DNA from: an uncultured Pelagibacteraceae bacterium | Lineage (GTDB): Bacteria; Pseudomonadota; Alphaproteobacteria; Pelagibacterales; Pelagibacteraceae | NCBI GenBank assembly: GCA_902606115.1 | Contig: CACLFM010000001.1 | Coordinates: 62,001-126,000 of the forward strand | Reading direction: 5' to 3' | Length of the DNA: 64,000 nt | Part shown: positions 11,132 through 21,490 of the stretch, piece after piece | Layout: every line of letters begins with the position of its first letter | How positions within the stretch are numbered: position 1 is the stretch's first letter | Notes under the pieces: generated by a model | Told to the model about the DNA's origin: nothing | The model's input: only the letters and a program-made list of their open reading frames with translations | The model's database searches: none | Program-made: the position numbers and the translations under genes

Positions 11132-12061
11132 ATGAGATTAATAAAACCAAAATTCTGGGATTTGAGTTATTTAACTTATCAGTCAATACTACTATATCCT
11201 TTTACATTCATTTTAGATATTAGAGATTTAATAACCTTTTACATAAAACCAAAAAAATACAATGAAATAAGAACTATATGTGTTGGAAATATATACTTAG
11301 GTGGTACAGGAAAAACACCATTAGTCGATTTCCTTGCAAATGATTTGAAAGTAAAATTTAAAACAGTAATAATAAAAAAAAAATATCAAAGTCACCTAGA
11401 TGAAAAAAAGTTATTAGAAAAAAATAATAGAGTTTTTTTTTATAAAGATAGAAGAATATCTTTAATAAAAGCGATTAAAGAAAAATATCAATTAGTAATT
11501 TTTGACGATGGATTACAAGATAAAAAAATTGAATATGATTTAAAGATAGTTTGTTTTAATTCAATATCTTTAGCTGGTAATCAATTGCGAATACCTTCAG
11601 GACCCTTGAGGGAAAAGCTAAATAATCTTAAAAAATATGATGCTATTTTTATAAATGGAAAAGTATTGAATAGAAAATTTATAAATCAAATAAAGAAAAT
11701 TAATCCAAAGATTGCTATATTTAATGGGGAATATATATGCTCTAATTTATATAAATATAAAAAAAATAGCTATCTTATCTTTAGTGGTATTGGTAATCCA
11801 CTAGCATTCAAGAACACATTATCAAAATATAATATTAAATTTAAATCGAGCCTCGTATATCCTGACCATTACGATTATTCTAATAATGATATAAGAAAAA
11901 TAAAAAAAATTGCAAAAGATAAAAATTTGAAAATATTAACTACAGAAAAAGATTTCTATAGGATACCGATTAAAGAAAGGGGAAACATAGATTATTTAAA
12001 AGTAAATCTTAAAATAAATAAACAAAAGGGATTTAAAAGATTTATAATGAAGAATTTATGA
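11132..12061 (+). CDS. lpxK: Tetraacyldisaccharide 4'-kinase
   Basis: Inner-membrane P-loop kinase that phosphorylates the 4' position of the tetraacyldisaccharide to make lipid IVA. The 309-residue protein begins with a membrane-associating helix followed by the Walker A segment GGTGKTP at about 55-61. The FDDGLQ motif near residue 130 holds the acidic residues expected for LpxK. It begins at the base after the waaA stop and overlaps the acyltransferase gene by 4 bp, so translation is probably coupled. Confidence 0.94.
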   Translation: MRLIKPKFWDLSYLTYQSILLYPFTFILDIRDLITFYIKPKKYNEIRTICVGNIYLGGTGKTPLVDFLANDLKVKFKTVIIKKKYQSHLDEKKLLEKNNRVFFYKDRRISLIKAIKEKYQLVIFDDGLQDKKIEYDLKIVCFNSISLAGNQLRIPSGPLREKLNNLKKYDAIFINGKVLNRKFINQIKKINPKIAIFNGEYICSNLYKYKKNSYLIFSGIGNPLAFKNTLSKYNIKFKSSLVYPDHYDYSNNDIRKIKKIAKDKNLKILTTEKDFYRIPIKERGNIDYLKVNLKINKQKGFKRFIMKNL

Positions 12062-12921
12062 AAAATTTAAAATATTTTTTAGAATTTATAATAATATTCG
12101 TATTTTTTTTAATCTTTAAAATTCTTGGCTACAAAATTGCCTCTAGCTTTGGAAATTTAATTGGAGAGATAATAGGACCTAAATTTAGATCAAAAAAAAT
12201 TATCACAGATAATATAAAGACTTTTAGACCATCAATTAAAACTGATGAAATCAATACAATGATTAAAAAAATGTGGGGTAATTATGGGAGAATTTTGGCT
12301 GAATACCCATATATTCCAAATTTTAGAAATAAAAAATTGGAAAAACATTTAGAAATTCAAGGGCTAGAAAATCTAAAAAAAATTAAGAGAAGCGGAAAAC
12401 CAACATTATTCATATCTGGTCATTTCAATAATTTTGAATTAATGGCAATGATAATAGAAAGAGAAGGAATTGATCTTTCAGCTGTCTATAGACCCTTAAA
12501 TAATAAATTTTTAAATGTTATTATGGAATTCCTAAGGAAAAATTATATTTGCAAAACTCAAATTAAAAAAGGTTTAAAAGGTGTAAGAGAAGCTCTAACA
12601 TATTTTAAAAAAGGGAAAAGTTTAGCCATTATGATTGATCAAAGAGTGTCTGAAGGAATTGATGTAGAATTATTTGGAAAAAATGCCTTTACTACAACTA
12701 TACCAGCACAATTCGTTAAGAAATTTGGTTGTGTTATTCAGCCTGTGTATATTGAGAGAATTAATGGAGTAAATTTTAAAGTTATTTTTGATGAACATTT
12801 AGATTTTGATAAAGATCAAGATATTGAAAATATTACAAGAAAACTAAATCAATGGTTAGAAGAGAAAATTACAAAAAATCCAGATCAATGGATTTGGACA
12901 CATGACCGATGGAAACACTGA
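12058..12921 (+). CDS. lpxL: Lipid A late acyltransferase (LpxL/HtrB family)
   Basis: Adds a secondary acyl chain to lipid A at the inner membrane. The 287-residue protein has an N-terminal hydrophobic anchor, the catalytic HX4E motif HFNNFE at 122-127, and the downstream IDQR and TTIPA blocks conserved in HtrB/LpxL/LpxM. Which acyl chain and position it uses cannot be told from the sequence. It is the last gene of the ubiA-msbA-waaA-lpxK-lpxL run, and its stop abuts the convergent DUF2093 gene with no spacer. Confidence 0.92.
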   Translation: MKNLKYFLEFIIIFVFFLIFKILGYKIASSFGNLIGEIIGPKFRSKKIITDNIKTFRPSIKTDEINTMIKKMWGNYGRILAEYPYIPNFRNKKLEKHLEIQGLENLKKIKRSGKPTLFISGHFNNFELMAMIIEREGIDLSAVYRPLNNKFLNVIMEFLRKNYICKTQIKKGLKGVREALTYFKKGKSLAIMIDQRVSEGIDVELFGKNAFTTTIPAQFVKKFGCVIQPVYIERINGVNFKVIFDEHLDFDKDQDIENITRKLNQWLEEKITKNPDQWIWTHDRWKH

Positions 12922-13113
12922 TTATTTAAAGGATTCCCTTTTCAATTGAGCCTCCATATAGGAAAAATATGCTTCTTGGAGATCTACATTCCAATAGTTT
13001 AGATCTTGTAACATTATTTTTTTATTTGATACTGCGCAAATTACATGATCACCTGGTTCAATAATTTCAAAATTATTAGGCAGATATTTTAATTTAGCTA
13101 ATTTATTTTTCAT
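12922..13113 (-). CDS. DUF2093 family small protein
   Basis: A 63-residue protein without membrane segments. The pattern PNNFEIIEPGDHVICAVS followed by I.LQDLNYWNVDLQEAY is the DUF2093 signature, a family found mainly in Alphaproteobacteria with no known function. It may form a compact beta domain. The gene is convergent with lpxL, which it abuts, and its start lies 24 bp from the divergent purD. Being kept in a packed genome and fitting a family pattern argue that it is real. Confidence 0.85.
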   Translation of the reverse strand: MKNKLAKLKYLPNNFEIIEPGDHVICAVSNKKIMLQDLNYWNVDLQEAYFSYMEAQLKRESFK

Positions 13114-13137
13114 ATTTTAAGTTATAATTTAATATAA

Positions 13138-14400
13138 ATGATTGTTGGTATTATTGGAAGTGGTGGTAGAGAACATGCTATTTGTGCAAAAATTAAAGAA
13201 TCTGCAAAAATAAGTAAAATATTTTGTATTCCTGGCAATGCTGGAACTAGCAGTATCGCAGAAAATATAAATATCAAAATTAATGATTTCAAATCTATAA
13301 AAGATTTTTGTATAAAAAACCAAATTGAGCTTCTAATTGTAGGACCTGAACAACCTTTGGTAGATGGGATAGTTGATTATTTTTTAGATACTAAAATTAA
13401 AGTTTTTGGTCCTAATAAAGTGGCCTCTCAATTAGAAGGTTCTAAAATATTTACAAAAAAAATTTGTGCTGAATATAAGATCCCTACAGCAAATTTTAAA
13501 ATTTGTGAAAATATAGATGATGCAAAAAAATATTTAGATAATTCAAATTATCCTTTAGTTATTAAAGCAGATGGATTAGCTGCAGGTAAAGGTGTTTACA
13601 TTTGCAAAAATTATAATGAAGGTTTAATTGCAGTCATCGAGATATTTGGTGGTAAATTTGGATCTACAAAAAATTTACTTATAGAAGATTTTTTAGAAGG
13701 TGAAGAAATGAGTTATTTTGTTGTATCTGATGGAGAAAAATATAAATTTATTGGAACTGCTCAAGATCACAAACGAGTTGGTGAAGGTGACAAAGGTAAA
13801 AATACTGGAGGAATGGGCTGTTATTCACCATCAAGATTAAATAGCCCTGAATTAGCAGTAAAAATTAATTCAAAAATCATTGACCCTACATTAAAAGCAA
13901 TTAAAGATTTAGGCACTACTTACAAAGGTTTTTTATATGTGGGATTAATGATTAAAGATAACAATCCATACTTGGTAGAATTTAACGTAAGAATGGGTGA
14001 TCCAGAGTGTCAAACTATTCTTCCATTATTAAAAACTGATTTAATTGAGATTTTTGTTAACTGTTGTTTGGGTAAATTAAATGAAAAGAAAATAGAATTA
14101 AAAAATGAAAAAAGTATTTGCATTGTACTTTGTTCAGAAGGTTATCCTGGAGAATACAAAAAAAATATTCCTATAAAAAAATTAGACAATTTATTTTTAA
14201 AACATAAAGAATATGTGTTTCACGCTGGTACAAAATTAAAGAATAAAGAAATAGTATCATCAGGTGGAAGAGTTTTAAATTTCGTATCTATATCTAAAGA
14301 TATAAAGAAATCTAGGGGAGATTTAATTAAATTAATAAATGATCTGAAATGGGAAAATGGTTTTTTCAGAAAAGATATAGGTTATAAAGTAATAGATTAA
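13138..14400 (+). CDS. purD: Phosphoribosylamine-glycine ligase (GAR synthetase)
   Basis: ATP-grasp enzyme for the second step of purine synthesis, joining glycine to phosphoribosylamine. The 420-residue product opens with the GSGGREHAI motif, contains the ATP-grasp lid AADGLAAGKGV (near 145) and the GEEMSYF and TGGMG..SP blocks, and ends with the preATP-grasp C-terminal domain including SSGGRVLN. Length is standard. The last base of its stop overlaps the rsmD start (TAATG), so the two are translated together. Confidence 0.97.
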   Translation: MIVGIIGSGGREHAICAKIKESAKISKIFCIPGNAGTSSIAENINIKINDFKSIKDFCIKNQIELLIVGPEQPLVDGIVDYFLDTKIKVFGPNKVASQLEGSKIFTKKICAEYKIPTANFKICENIDDAKKYLDNSNYPLVIKADGLAAGKGVYICKNYNEGLIAVIEIFGGKFGSTKNLLIEDFLEGEEMSYFVVSDGEKYKFIGTAQDHKRVGEGDKGKNTGGMGCYSPSRLNSPELAVKINSKIIDPTLKAIKDLGTTYKGFLYVGLMIKDNNPYLVEFNVRMGDPECQTILPLLKTDLIEIFVNCCLGKLNEKKIELKNEKSICIVLCSEGYPGEYKKNIPIKKLDNLFLKHKEYVFHAGTKLKNKEIVSSGGRVLNFVSISKDIKKSRGDLIKLINDLKWENGFFRKDIGYKVID

Positions 14401-14963
14401 TGAGAGTAATTTCAGGTAAATTTAGAGGAAAAAAATTGTTAATTCCTAGTGATGACTATACAAGACCTTTGCGAGATACTGTTAAAGAGTCAATATTTAA
14501 TATTTTGCAGCATTCGAAATTATTAGACCATAGTTTATTAAATTCCAATATTTTGGATCTTTTTTCCGGGGTTGGAACCTTTGGTTTAGAATGTATTTCC
14601 AGAAAGTCTAAACATGTTACTTTTTTTGAAAATTACCCTCCAGCTTTAAAAATGTTAAAAAAAAATATTCAAAATTTGGATTGTTCTATAAGAGCTGAGG
14701 TTATTGAAAGGGATATTTTTGATCTAAAAAAATTAAATATACCTTTAAAAAATTATGAATTTATTTTTTTAGATCCACCTTTCAAAGAATCAAGGATTAA
14801 AACTTTATTGAATCTGATTAAAGATAAAAATATTTTAAAAAAAAATGGCATTATTTTGATACATAGAGATAGAAAAACTATAGATCAGCTACCCGAAGGT
14901 TTTAAGGTTATTATTAAAAAAAACTATGGTAGATCAAGAATTTTGTTTGGTAAATTTTATTAA
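14400..14963 (+). CDS. rsmD: 16S rRNA (guanine966-N2)-methyltransferase
   Basis: Rossmann-fold methyltransferase that modifies G966 of 16S rRNA. The 187-residue product has the family opening MRVISGKFRGKKL, the DYTRPLRDTVKESIFN segment, SAM motif I DLFSGVGTFGLE and catalytic motif IV DPPF (Asp near residue 125). It overlaps purD by 1 bp. Its TAA stop shares a palindromic TTAA (14960-14963) with the stop of convergent pgi, so the two coding regions overlap by 4 bp. Confidence 0.94.
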   Translation: MRVISGKFRGKKLLIPSDDYTRPLRDTVKESIFNILQHSKLLDHSLLNSNILDLFSGVGTFGLECISRKSKHVTFFENYPPALKMLKKNIQNLDCSIRAEVIERDIFDLKKLNIPLKNYEFIFLDPPFKESRIKTLLNLIKDKNILKKNGIILIHRDRKTIDQLPEGFKVIIKKNYGRSRILFGKFY

Positions 14964-16120
14964 ATCAAAATTTTTTTAGTTTCTTTTTTAATTAATTCCA
15001 CTGCTGGTTGGTCAAAAGGATTTATTTTCATCATTTTGCCTAATAAAATAGTTTCTAACATAAAAAAAGTAAATAATTCACCAAGTGTTTCCTCATTTTT
15101 ATTTGAAACTTCAAAACTTCTAAAGGGTATGTTTTTTGCTTTGAAAACATTTTTGGTAGCTTGTTTTTGAGCAGATTTAATAGAATGAACATTATGTTTT
15201 TCTAAATAATTAAAATTTTTATATATTTTTTTTCTATTAATTTTAGGAGATTTTTGGCCTAGTACATCAAAAAAAGTGAAAAAGCAGTTTTTGTTTCCAT
15301 CTAAATAGAGTTGCATAAGGCTGTGATTATCTTTTGGCATATTTGAAATAATAGGAAACACTCCATTTGATTTTTTTCCTAAACTTTCAGCAACTAGCTG
15401 CTGATACCACATAAATAAACTAGAGGAACTTTCATCGTAATTAAGAATAATAGAATTGGTCTTTTTTTTTTTTACCATATCATAAATAATATTTACATTT
15501 GTTAATAAATTATTAACAAAACTCTTATTTAAAATTAATTGATCAAATCTTTTAAATTTATTACTGTTAAGTCCCATTAATTCTGCGGGTAACATTCCGA
15601 CTTCTGATAAAACAGAGTATCTGCCACCAATAAAGTTTTTATGTTCTATTATTTCGGATTTTAATCTTGAGGCGAAATTTCTTAAATAACTATCTCTACT
15701 TTCAGTTATATATAATTTATTTTTAGAGGAAAAAATATTTTCGTTTACAATAGTCTCTAGAGTATTGCCAGATTTAGAGATTACTATACTAAAAATTTTT
15801 TGATTTTTTTTTAACAATTGATTTTTTAAGTCAAGATTATCATAAAAATAAAATTTTTTTTTTATCTTATGATTTACAAAATCATAAATTGCCTTGGCAC
15901 CTAGTGAAGACCCTCCCATACCAAAAATTTGAAAAATCTTAAATTTTTTGAATTTAATTATTTTTTTTTTATCAAAAGAATATGAATATGATTTTGTAAA
16001 ACTATTAATAAGATTCTTTTTCTTAGTTCTGTTTTCAACTATACTTTTATAAAATATTTTTAATTTTTTTTTAATTTTTTTTCTTTTAAAATTTTCAAAA
16101 ATAATATTTTTTGAGAACAT
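14960..16120 (-). CDS. pgi: Glucose-6-phosphate isomerase, short form
   Basis: Interconverts glucose 6-phosphate and fructose 6-phosphate. The 386-residue protein is shorter than the usual 450-550 but keeps the SIS-fold phosphate sites: GMGGSSLGA at 67-75 and SKSGNT at 115-120. It also has the GGRYSVLSEVG block with its active-site Glu, KDNHSLMQLYLDG, and the C-terminal QPAVELIKKETKK segment. No conserved block seems missing, so this is a compact family member, not a truncation. Several long A/T runs, including 12 T at 15462-15473, encode Lys stretches. Confidence 0.9.
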   Translation of the reverse strand: MFSKNIIFENFKRKKIKKKLKIFYKSIVENRTKKKNLINSFTKSYSYSFDKKKIIKFKKFKIFQIFGMGGSSLGAKAIYDFVNHKIKKKFYFYDNLDLKNQLLKKNQKIFSIVISKSGNTLETIVNENIFSSKNKLYITESRDSYLRNFASRLKSEIIEHKNFIGGRYSVLSEVGMLPAELMGLNSNKFKRFDQLILNKSFVNNLLTNVNIIYDMVKKKKTNSIILNYDESSSSLFMWYQQLVAESLGKKSNGVFPIISNMPKDNHSLMQLYLDGNKNCFFTFFDVLGQKSPKINRKKIYKNFNYLEKHNVHSIKSAQKQATKNVFKAKNIPFRSFEVSNKNEETLGELFTFFMLETILLGKMMKINPFDQPAVELIKKETKKILI

Positions 16121-16123
16121 TAT

Positions 16124-16447
16124 TTATTTTTTAATTTGCTCAAGAACAAACTCTTCTGTTGAAGAGTTTTCTGATAAACTTTCAACTTTATCTTCTGAAA
16201 TTTCGTTCGGTTTTATTGATGATAAGATATCATCTATTTCCGTTTCGATTGACTCTTCTCTAGACATTTTAACTGAGTCTTCAGGTTTAGGGAGACTGTC
16301 AAAATCTGGAGGTAAAATTAAAGGATTCTTTTTGATAACTAAGAACTCATCGCTAGACTCATACTTTTTTCCTGACAAAGCATCTTTAACTGATTGACAT
16401 GAGCATAAAGAAATCAGCAAAATAAATAATAATAATTTTTTATACAT
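16124..16447 (-). CDS. DUF3035 / BamF-like outer-membrane lipoprotein
   Basis: A 107-residue lipoprotein starting at the ATG at 16447. The signal [17 protein letters not shown] ends in a lipobox (LCSC), so the mature protein would start at a lipidated Cys. The segment [24 protein letters not shown] is the hallmark of DUF3035, an alphaproteobacterial family named BamF after a Caulobacter BAM complex lipoprotein. The C-terminal half is acidic and low in complexity. It overlaps lspA, whose product would cut its signal peptide, by 8 bp. Assigning a BAM role is inference from the family. Confidence 0.78.
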   Translation of the reverse strand: MYKKLLLFILLISLCSCQSVKDALSGKKYESSDEFLVIKKNPLILPPDFDSLPKPEDSVKMSREESIETEIDDILSSIKPNEISEDKVESLSENSSTEEFVLEQIKK

Positions 16448-16928
16448 TTTTTTTATTCTTAGAGAAAAATTCAACTAAAATAAGGCAAATAACTCCTATT
16501 GAAATGAATATATCAGCGGGATTAAAAATAAACCAGTGCAAATCTCCAACATGAAAGTCTATAAAATCTGGCACAGCGTTATATATTAATCTATCATATA
16601 AATTACCTAATGAGCCTCCCAATATAACAAGAAAAAAATATTTTCTTAGATCGTTTATCTTAAATAAAATATAAATAATAAATAAATTGATTGTAATAAT
16701 TAAAATAGTAATAAAATTATAGATATTTTTACTCTCAGACGAAAATAATCCAAATGCAATTCCTTCGTTCCAAATTAAATAAATGTTTAAAAAAGATGTT
16801 ATAAATATCTGTTGATTATTTAAATCCTCAAATAAACCTATTACATGAGTTTTGCTTACTCTGTCGATTAAAAAAATTATTATTACTACTAATAAATTTA
16901 GAAAAAAGATTTTATTTTTTCTTTGCAT
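16440..16928 (-). CDS. lspA: Lipoprotein signal peptidase II
   Basis: Aspartyl membrane protease that removes signal peptides from prolipoproteins. I prefer the ATG at 16928 (162 residues, MQRKNK...) over an upstream start at 16952 that would lie deeper in ileS. Four hydrophobic helices are seen, and the catalytic Asp pair fits Asp121 (PDFIDF) and Asp139 (FNPAD), after the [10 protein letters not shown] block. It overlaps the ileS end by 17 bp and the following lipoprotein gene by 8 bp. The ileS-lspA order is widespread in bacteria. Confidence 0.95.
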   Translation of the reverse strand: MQRKNKIFFLNLLVVIIIFLIDRVSKTHVIGLFEDLNNQQIFITSFLNIYLIWNEGIAFGLFSSESKNIYNFITILIITINLFIIYILFKINDLRKYFFLVILGGSLGNLYDRLIYNAVPDFIDFHVGDLHWFIFNPADIFISIGVICLILVEFFSKNKKNV

Positions 16929-19659
16929 ATAAACCACGATTGTGTCTCTCACACTTTTCTTGAAATATTTTCCAGCAAACAGGGCATTTTTCTCCTACTG
17001 CTTTTTTTGTTATAACGTTTGTGCTAGCTTTAATATCAGAATTTAATTTCAATTGCGCAACTGAGGTAATGCATATTTCTGCAAAATCATAATTCTTCAA
17101 AAGATCATATTTTTCTTTGTTAAGATCGATTATTATTTGTGCCTCTAAACTAGAACCAATTAGCTTATCCGCTCTTTTTAGCTCTATGCTTGAATTTGCA
17201 ATTTCTCTTACATTTAATATTTCTTTCCATTTTTCTGCAAGATTTTCATTTTTCCAGTTTTCAGGAATTGATGCAAATTTTTCTAAATGTATGCTGACAC
17301 CTGACTCATTCTTAATTAATTTAAAAATCTCTTCGGTAGTAAATGACAAAATTGGGGCAAACCATTTTAATAGACATTCTAGTAAAACATTTAAAATTTT
17401 CAGACAATTTTCTCTTTTCTTTGATTTAATGTCATCACAATACAAAGAATCTTTTTTTATATCAAAATAAAAAGATGACAAATCAACCGTGCAAAAATTT
17501 AATAAATCTTTATAAAGCAAATGAAAATTGTAAGATTTAAAGTTTTTAAGAAAACTTTCGTTCAATAAATATATTTTGTGTAACATAAATTGATCAAGTT
17601 CAGATAGATCATTATAATTAATATTATTAAAATCTATTTGTGAAAATTCATCATTTAAATTACCTAGTATATATCTAAATGTATTTCTTATTTTTCTGTA
17701 TGCATCTGCATGTTGCTCTAAAATTATATAATCTATTCTTAAATCCTCAGAATAGTTAGATGCTGCTACCCATATCCTCAAAATATCAGCACCATATTTT
17801 TTTAAAATTTCATCTGGCGAGATTACATTTCCCATTGACTTGGACATTTTTAAACCCTTTCCATCTACGACGAATCCATGTGATAAAATTGCTTCAAATG
17901 GTGCAGTACCTCTTGTTCCACACGATTGTAAAAGAGATGAATGAAACCAGCCTCTATGCTGATCTGATCCCTCTAAATACATTGATGCGGGCCATTTTAA
18001 ATCTTTTCTTGCTTCTAATACAAATGAATGTGTCGATCCACTGTCAAACCATACCTCAACTATGTCCGATAATTTTATAAAATTTTCAGCCTTGTATTTT
18101 TTTCCAAGAAATTTTTGAGCATCGTCCTCAAACCAACAGTCTGATCCTTCTTTTTCGTAAATTTTTGCAATATTTTCAAATACCTCATCATCTGCAAGAA
18201 CTTTTCCATCGTCTTTATTTAAAAATATTGGTAAAGGTACGCCCCAAACTCTTTGTCTTGAAACACACCAGTCTGGTCTTGTCTCAATCATAGATTTTAA
18301 TCTCTCTTTACCCTTTTCTGGATAAAAAACAGTTTTATTAATTGCTTTTAATGCCTTGTCTCTAAGACCATGACTCTCCATTGATATAAACCATTGTGGA
18401 GTTGCTCTGTGTACTAAGGGCGCTTTTGATCTCCAGGAGTGAGGATAAGAATGATTTAATTTTCCATTAGAAACTAACTTTTTTTCTTCTTTAAGTTTTT
18501 CGATTACTAAAGTATTTGCTTTAAATATGTGAGTGCCCTCAAATAATGGAATATTTTTTGTATATTTTCCGTCATCATCAACTGTTTCTACTGCTTTAAT
18601 ACCATTGTTTAAACATAAATTAAAATCATCTGGACCATGACTAGGTGCACAATGAACTATTCCTGTGCCCTGTTCTGTAGTAACAAATCTTGCATCTAGC
18701 ATAGGGATATCATGCTTGTATCCAAGATTAAAGAAAGGATGTGTGCATATTGTTCCTTCAAATACATTTCCCAGAAGTTCAGAAATTTTTTGATATTTTT
18801 CAATTTTGCATTTTTCTAAAAAAGAATTTAGTAAATCTTTCGCAACAATAATTTTTTTATTTTTAAAGTCAGATTCACTCTCTACTTTAATAATCAAATA
18901 TTTGAGACTTTTATTAAAAGCTAAAGCTTTATTAGCTGGAATTGTCCATGGAGTAGTTGTCCAAATAATAATTTCACAATTTAAAAGATCTTTATTATTT
19001 GAATTTTTTACAGGAAAAGAAGTGTATATAGTGTCTGATGTGTGATCTAAATATTCTACCTCCGCATCAGCTAATGCTGTCTTTTCTACTGTGGACCAAA
19101 GAACTGGTTTATAACCTCTATATAAACTTCCTTCTTTTAAGAATTTGCCTAACTCTCTTACTATTTGAGCCTCAGCATCAAAGCTCATAGTTGAGTAATA
19201 ATTATTCCAATCACCAATTACGCCTAACCTTTGAAATTGGTCTTTATGTATCTTAATCCATTTTTCTGCAAACTCTCTACACTCTTTTCTAAATTCGACT
19301 ATTGGAATATCGTTTTTATTTTTTTTGTTTTTTTTATATTGTTCCTCAATTTTCCACTCAATTGGTAAACCATGACAATCCCATCCTGGGACATAAACTG
19401 AGTCTTGACCACTCATTTGATGAAATTTAGTAACAATATCCTTCAAGATTTTATTAAGGGCTGTTCCCATATGGATATTCCCATTTGCATATGGTGGACC
19501 GTCATGTAAAACAAACTTTTTTTGGCCCTTACTTTTCTCTCTCAATTGTTTGTATAAATTTATGTCAGTCCAATACTTAATTAAATTTGGTTCTTTAACT
19601 GGTAGATTTGCTTTCATTGAGAAAGATGTTTTGGGTAAATTTATTTGGTCTTTGCTCAT
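16912..19659 (-). CDS. ileS: Isoleucyl-tRNA synthetase
   Basis: Class I aminoacyl-tRNA synthetase of 915 residues that charges tRNA-Ile and edits valine. The HIGH-type motif appears as NGNIHMGTA near residue 60 and KMSKS near residue 606, with the CP1 editing domain between ([18 protein letters not shown]). The C-terminal zinc-binding tail with CPVC and a CERH pair is present, as in bacterial-type IleRS. It follows ribF with a 1-bp overlap and is followed by lspA with a 17-bp overlap. Confidence 0.98.
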   Translation of the reverse strand: MSKDQINLPKTSFSMKANLPVKEPNLIKYWTDINLYKQLREKSKGQKKFVLHDGPPYANGNIHMGTALNKILKDIVTKFHQMSGQDSVYVPGWDCHGLPIEWKIEEQYKKNKKNKNDIPIVEFRKECREFAEKWIKIHKDQFQRLGVIGDWNNYYSTMSFDAEAQIVRELGKFLKEGSLYRGYKPVLWSTVEKTALADAEVEYLDHTSDTIYTSFPVKNSNNKDLLNCEIIIWTTTPWTIPANKALAFNKSLKYLIIKVESESDFKNKKIIVAKDLLNSFLEKCKIEKYQKISELLGNVFEGTICTHPFFNLGYKHDIPMLDARFVTTEQGTGIVHCAPSHGPDDFNLCLNNGIKAVETVDDDGKYTKNIPLFEGTHIFKANTLVIEKLKEEKKLVSNGKLNHSYPHSWRSKAPLVHRATPQWFISMESHGLRDKALKAINKTVFYPEKGKERLKSMIETRPDWCVSRQRVWGVPLPIFLNKDDGKVLADDEVFENIAKIYEKEGSDCWFEDDAQKFLGKKYKAENFIKLSDIVEVWFDSGSTHSFVLEARKDLKWPASMYLEGSDQHRGWFHSSLLQSCGTRGTAPFEAILSHGFVVDGKGLKMSKSMGNVISPDEILKKYGADILRIWVAASNYSEDLRIDYIILEQHADAYRKIRNTFRYILGNLNDEFSQIDFNNINYNDLSELDQFMLHKIYLLNESFLKNFKSYNFHLLYKDLLNFCTVDLSSFYFDIKKDSLYCDDIKSKKRENCLKILNVLLECLLKWFAPILSFTTEEIFKLIKNESGVSIHLEKFASIPENWKNENLAEKWKEILNVREIANSSIELKRADKLIGSSLEAQIIIDLNKEKYDLLKNYDFAEICITSVAQLKLNSDIKASTNVITKKAVGEKCPVCWKIFQEKCERHNRGLYAKKK

Positions 19660-20591
19660 TAATTAAATTTTTTAGCTTTATTAATATCAAGTTTTATTTG
19701 TTTTCTTAGACTGCTTATATTTTTAAATTTTTTTTCACCTCTAATAAATTTTACAAACTCAACTCTAATTCTTTTACCATAAATTGTTTTATTAAAATTA
19801 AATATATTTACCTCTAAAAGTATTTTTTTTTTATTAAATGTTGGTCTAATACCTAAATTCGCAATTCCTTTATAATTCTTTTTATTTGTCATTAAACTTA
19901 CTTTGACAGCATAAACACCCAACTTTGCTATTACATAATTTTGCATCTCAATGTTACATGTGGGAAAACCAATTGTCTTTCCTAACTGCCTACCTTTTTT
20001 AATAACACCTTCTACTGTCCATAATCTTTTTAGATATTTATTAGCTGTATCAAGCTCTCCTTCTTGCAATAATTTTCTAATTAAGGAAGAGGAAATCATT
20101 TTATTTTTTATTATAAGCGGCGATGGTTTTATAACTTTATAATTGTATTTTTTTTGTTGATTTTGTAACAATTTCACATCTCCCTCTCTCTTATTTCCAA
20201 ATTTAAAATTGTTACTTGCATATATATATTTCATTCCAATTTTACCTATTAAAATTTTTTTTATGAAATCATGACACTGTATTTTCGAAAACTTTCTATT
20301 AAATTTTTGATTAATAACAAAGTCTACATCTAATTTTTGAAATATTTTTATTTTTTCATTGAGATTTGAAATTCTGTAATTTTTTAAATTTTTTGAGAAA
20401 AACATTTTTGGTATAGGATCAAAAGTATAAACACCGATTTTTATTTTTTTTTTTATCTTTAATTTTTTTGCCCTTTCAAAAAGCTTACGGTGGCCTATAT
20501 GTAATCCATCAAAGCTTCCAATCAAAATAATTGAGCCCTTGTCACTTTTTTTTATATTATAATTTTTATATAAATTTATTTTTTTTACCAT
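19659..20591 (-). CDS. ribF: Bifunctional riboflavin kinase / FAD synthetase
   Basis: Converts riboflavin to FMN and then FAD. The 310-residue protein has an N-terminal nucleotidyl-transferase domain with GSFDGLHIGHRKL (residues about 26-38) and a C-terminal flavokinase domain with GRQLGKTIGFPTCNI and the LGIRPTF block. Length and order match bacterial RibF. It lies between the HAD-IIA gene (7-bp overlap) and ileS (1-bp overlap), the common ribF-ileS-lspA order. Confidence 0.95.
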   Translation of the reverse strand: MVKKINLYKNYNIKKSDKGSIILIGSFDGLHIGHRKLFERAKKLKIKKKIKIGVYTFDPIPKMFFSKNLKNYRISNLNEKIKIFQKLDVDFVINQKFNRKFSKIQCHDFIKKILIGKIGMKYIYASNNFKFGNKREGDVKLLQNQQKKYNYKVIKPSPLIIKNKMISSSLIRKLLQEGELDTANKYLKRLWTVEGVIKKGRQLGKTIGFPTCNIEMQNYVIAKLGVYAVKVSLMTNKKNYKGIANLGIRPTFNKKKILLEVNIFNFNKTIYGKRIRVEFVKFIRGEKKFKNISSLRKQIKLDINKAKKFN

Positions 20592-21394
20592 GCTAGGTTC
20601 TTTTGTGTGTAATCAATATTTACGTCATATTTTTTTTTTAATTCAGCGATCTTGTTTTCATTTTTATGAATTCCGCTTGTTATAAATAATGATTTAAAAT
20701 TTTGGATGTTGGCACCTTTAATGTCTGTGTTTAAATTATCGCCTATACAAAGTATTTTCTTGTTTTCAATGTTTGCTGATTGAGTATAAATTAGTGGATA
20801 GGGTTTACCAAAATATTCTACTTCTCCTCCAAGATCTTCAAATAATTTAGCTACAGATCCAGCACAAAACTCTCGCTTACTTCCTCTGTCAACTACTAAA
20901 TCTGGATTAGTGCACACCATTTTTTTTTTTGTTTTATTTTTAAGTAAATCTTCATAATAAATCAAATTTTCTGTGAACTCATCAAACAACCCTGTACAAA
21001 TTATAAAATCACATTCATCTAGATTATTTACTTTAAATTTTTCAAAATTTTTAAATAGATCGAAGTCACGGGGAGGACCCACATGAAAAAATTTTAACCC
21101 TTTATATTTTGTCTTTAGATATTTTAATGCAATTTCACCTGACGTAGATACTTTTTCACATTTTTTATAATCTAATCCCATACGCTTTAGAAATGTTATT
21201 ACTGTATTGTTTGGTCTTGGTGCATTTGTTAATAAAATATACTCTTTTTCGTGCTGCTCAAGCTTATCAAGAACTTTGATAGACTTCTTATGTAATTTTA
21301 TTCCATCATGAAGGACGCCCCAAATATCAATAAACAATAAATCTATTTCATTTATTAACGATTTAAGACCTGTTTTATCTAAATTTATGGTCAT
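20585..21394 (-). CDS. HAD-superfamily subfamily IIA phosphatase
   Basis: A 269-residue HAD hydrolase with the nucleophile motif DIWGVLHDG near residue 23, motif II LLTNAPRP and the C-terminal CIGDNLNTDIKGA block carrying the Mg-binding Asp residues. The family (TIGR01459-like, related to NagD and pyridoxal phosphatases) is found upstream of ribF in many Alphaproteobacteria. The substrate is not known. It begins the long minus-strand operon. Its ATG is 122 bp from divergent groES, which leaves room for its promoter. Confidence 0.88.
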   Translation of the reverse strand: MTINLDKTGLKSLINEIDLLFIDIWGVLHDGIKLHKKSIKVLDKLEQHEKEYILLTNAPRPNNTVITFLKRMGLDYKKCEKVSTSGEIALKYLKTKYKGLKFFHVGPPRDFDLFKNFEKFKVNNLDECDFIICTGLFDEFTENLIYYEDLLKNKTKKKMVCTNPDLVVDRGSKREFCAGSVAKLFEDLGGEVEYFGKPYPLIYTQSANIENKKILCIGDNLNTDIKGANIQNFKSLFITSGIHKNENKIAELKKKYDVNIDYTQKNLAW

Positions 21395-21461
21395 GAATCA
21401 GATATAGCTTAAAAATGACCTAATTTCTTTGATTTTCTTACCATATATTTTTTTTCAGCAT

Positions 21462-21490
21462 CTTGAAAAATTACAGCTTTAAGACTATAT
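21462..21490 (+). promoter_or_regulatory. Candidate RpoH (sigma-32) promoter of groESL
   Basis: The stretch reads CTTGAA (21462-21467), a 17-base spacer, then CTATAT (21485-21490). This fits the alphaproteobacterial heat-shock pattern of CTTG with a C-T-A-T-rich -10 element at 16-18 bases. It lies 26 bp upstream of the groES start, and a strong Shine-Dalgarno AAGGAG follows at 21505-21510. groEL has its own AAGGAG at 21819-21824. I saw no CIRCE inverted repeat in the gap, so control by RpoH is more likely than by HrcA. Transcription was not measured; this is a motif match. Confidence 0.62.

Noticed and set aside
8157-12921. Lipid A gene run considered as an acquired cluster
   Set aside because: The genes are core lipid A/Kdo functions with base composition like their neighbours, so a transferred origin is not supported.
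17117-19045. Plus-strand frames inside ileS
   Set aside because: They are opposite a complete isoleucyl-tRNA synthetase and show no family features.
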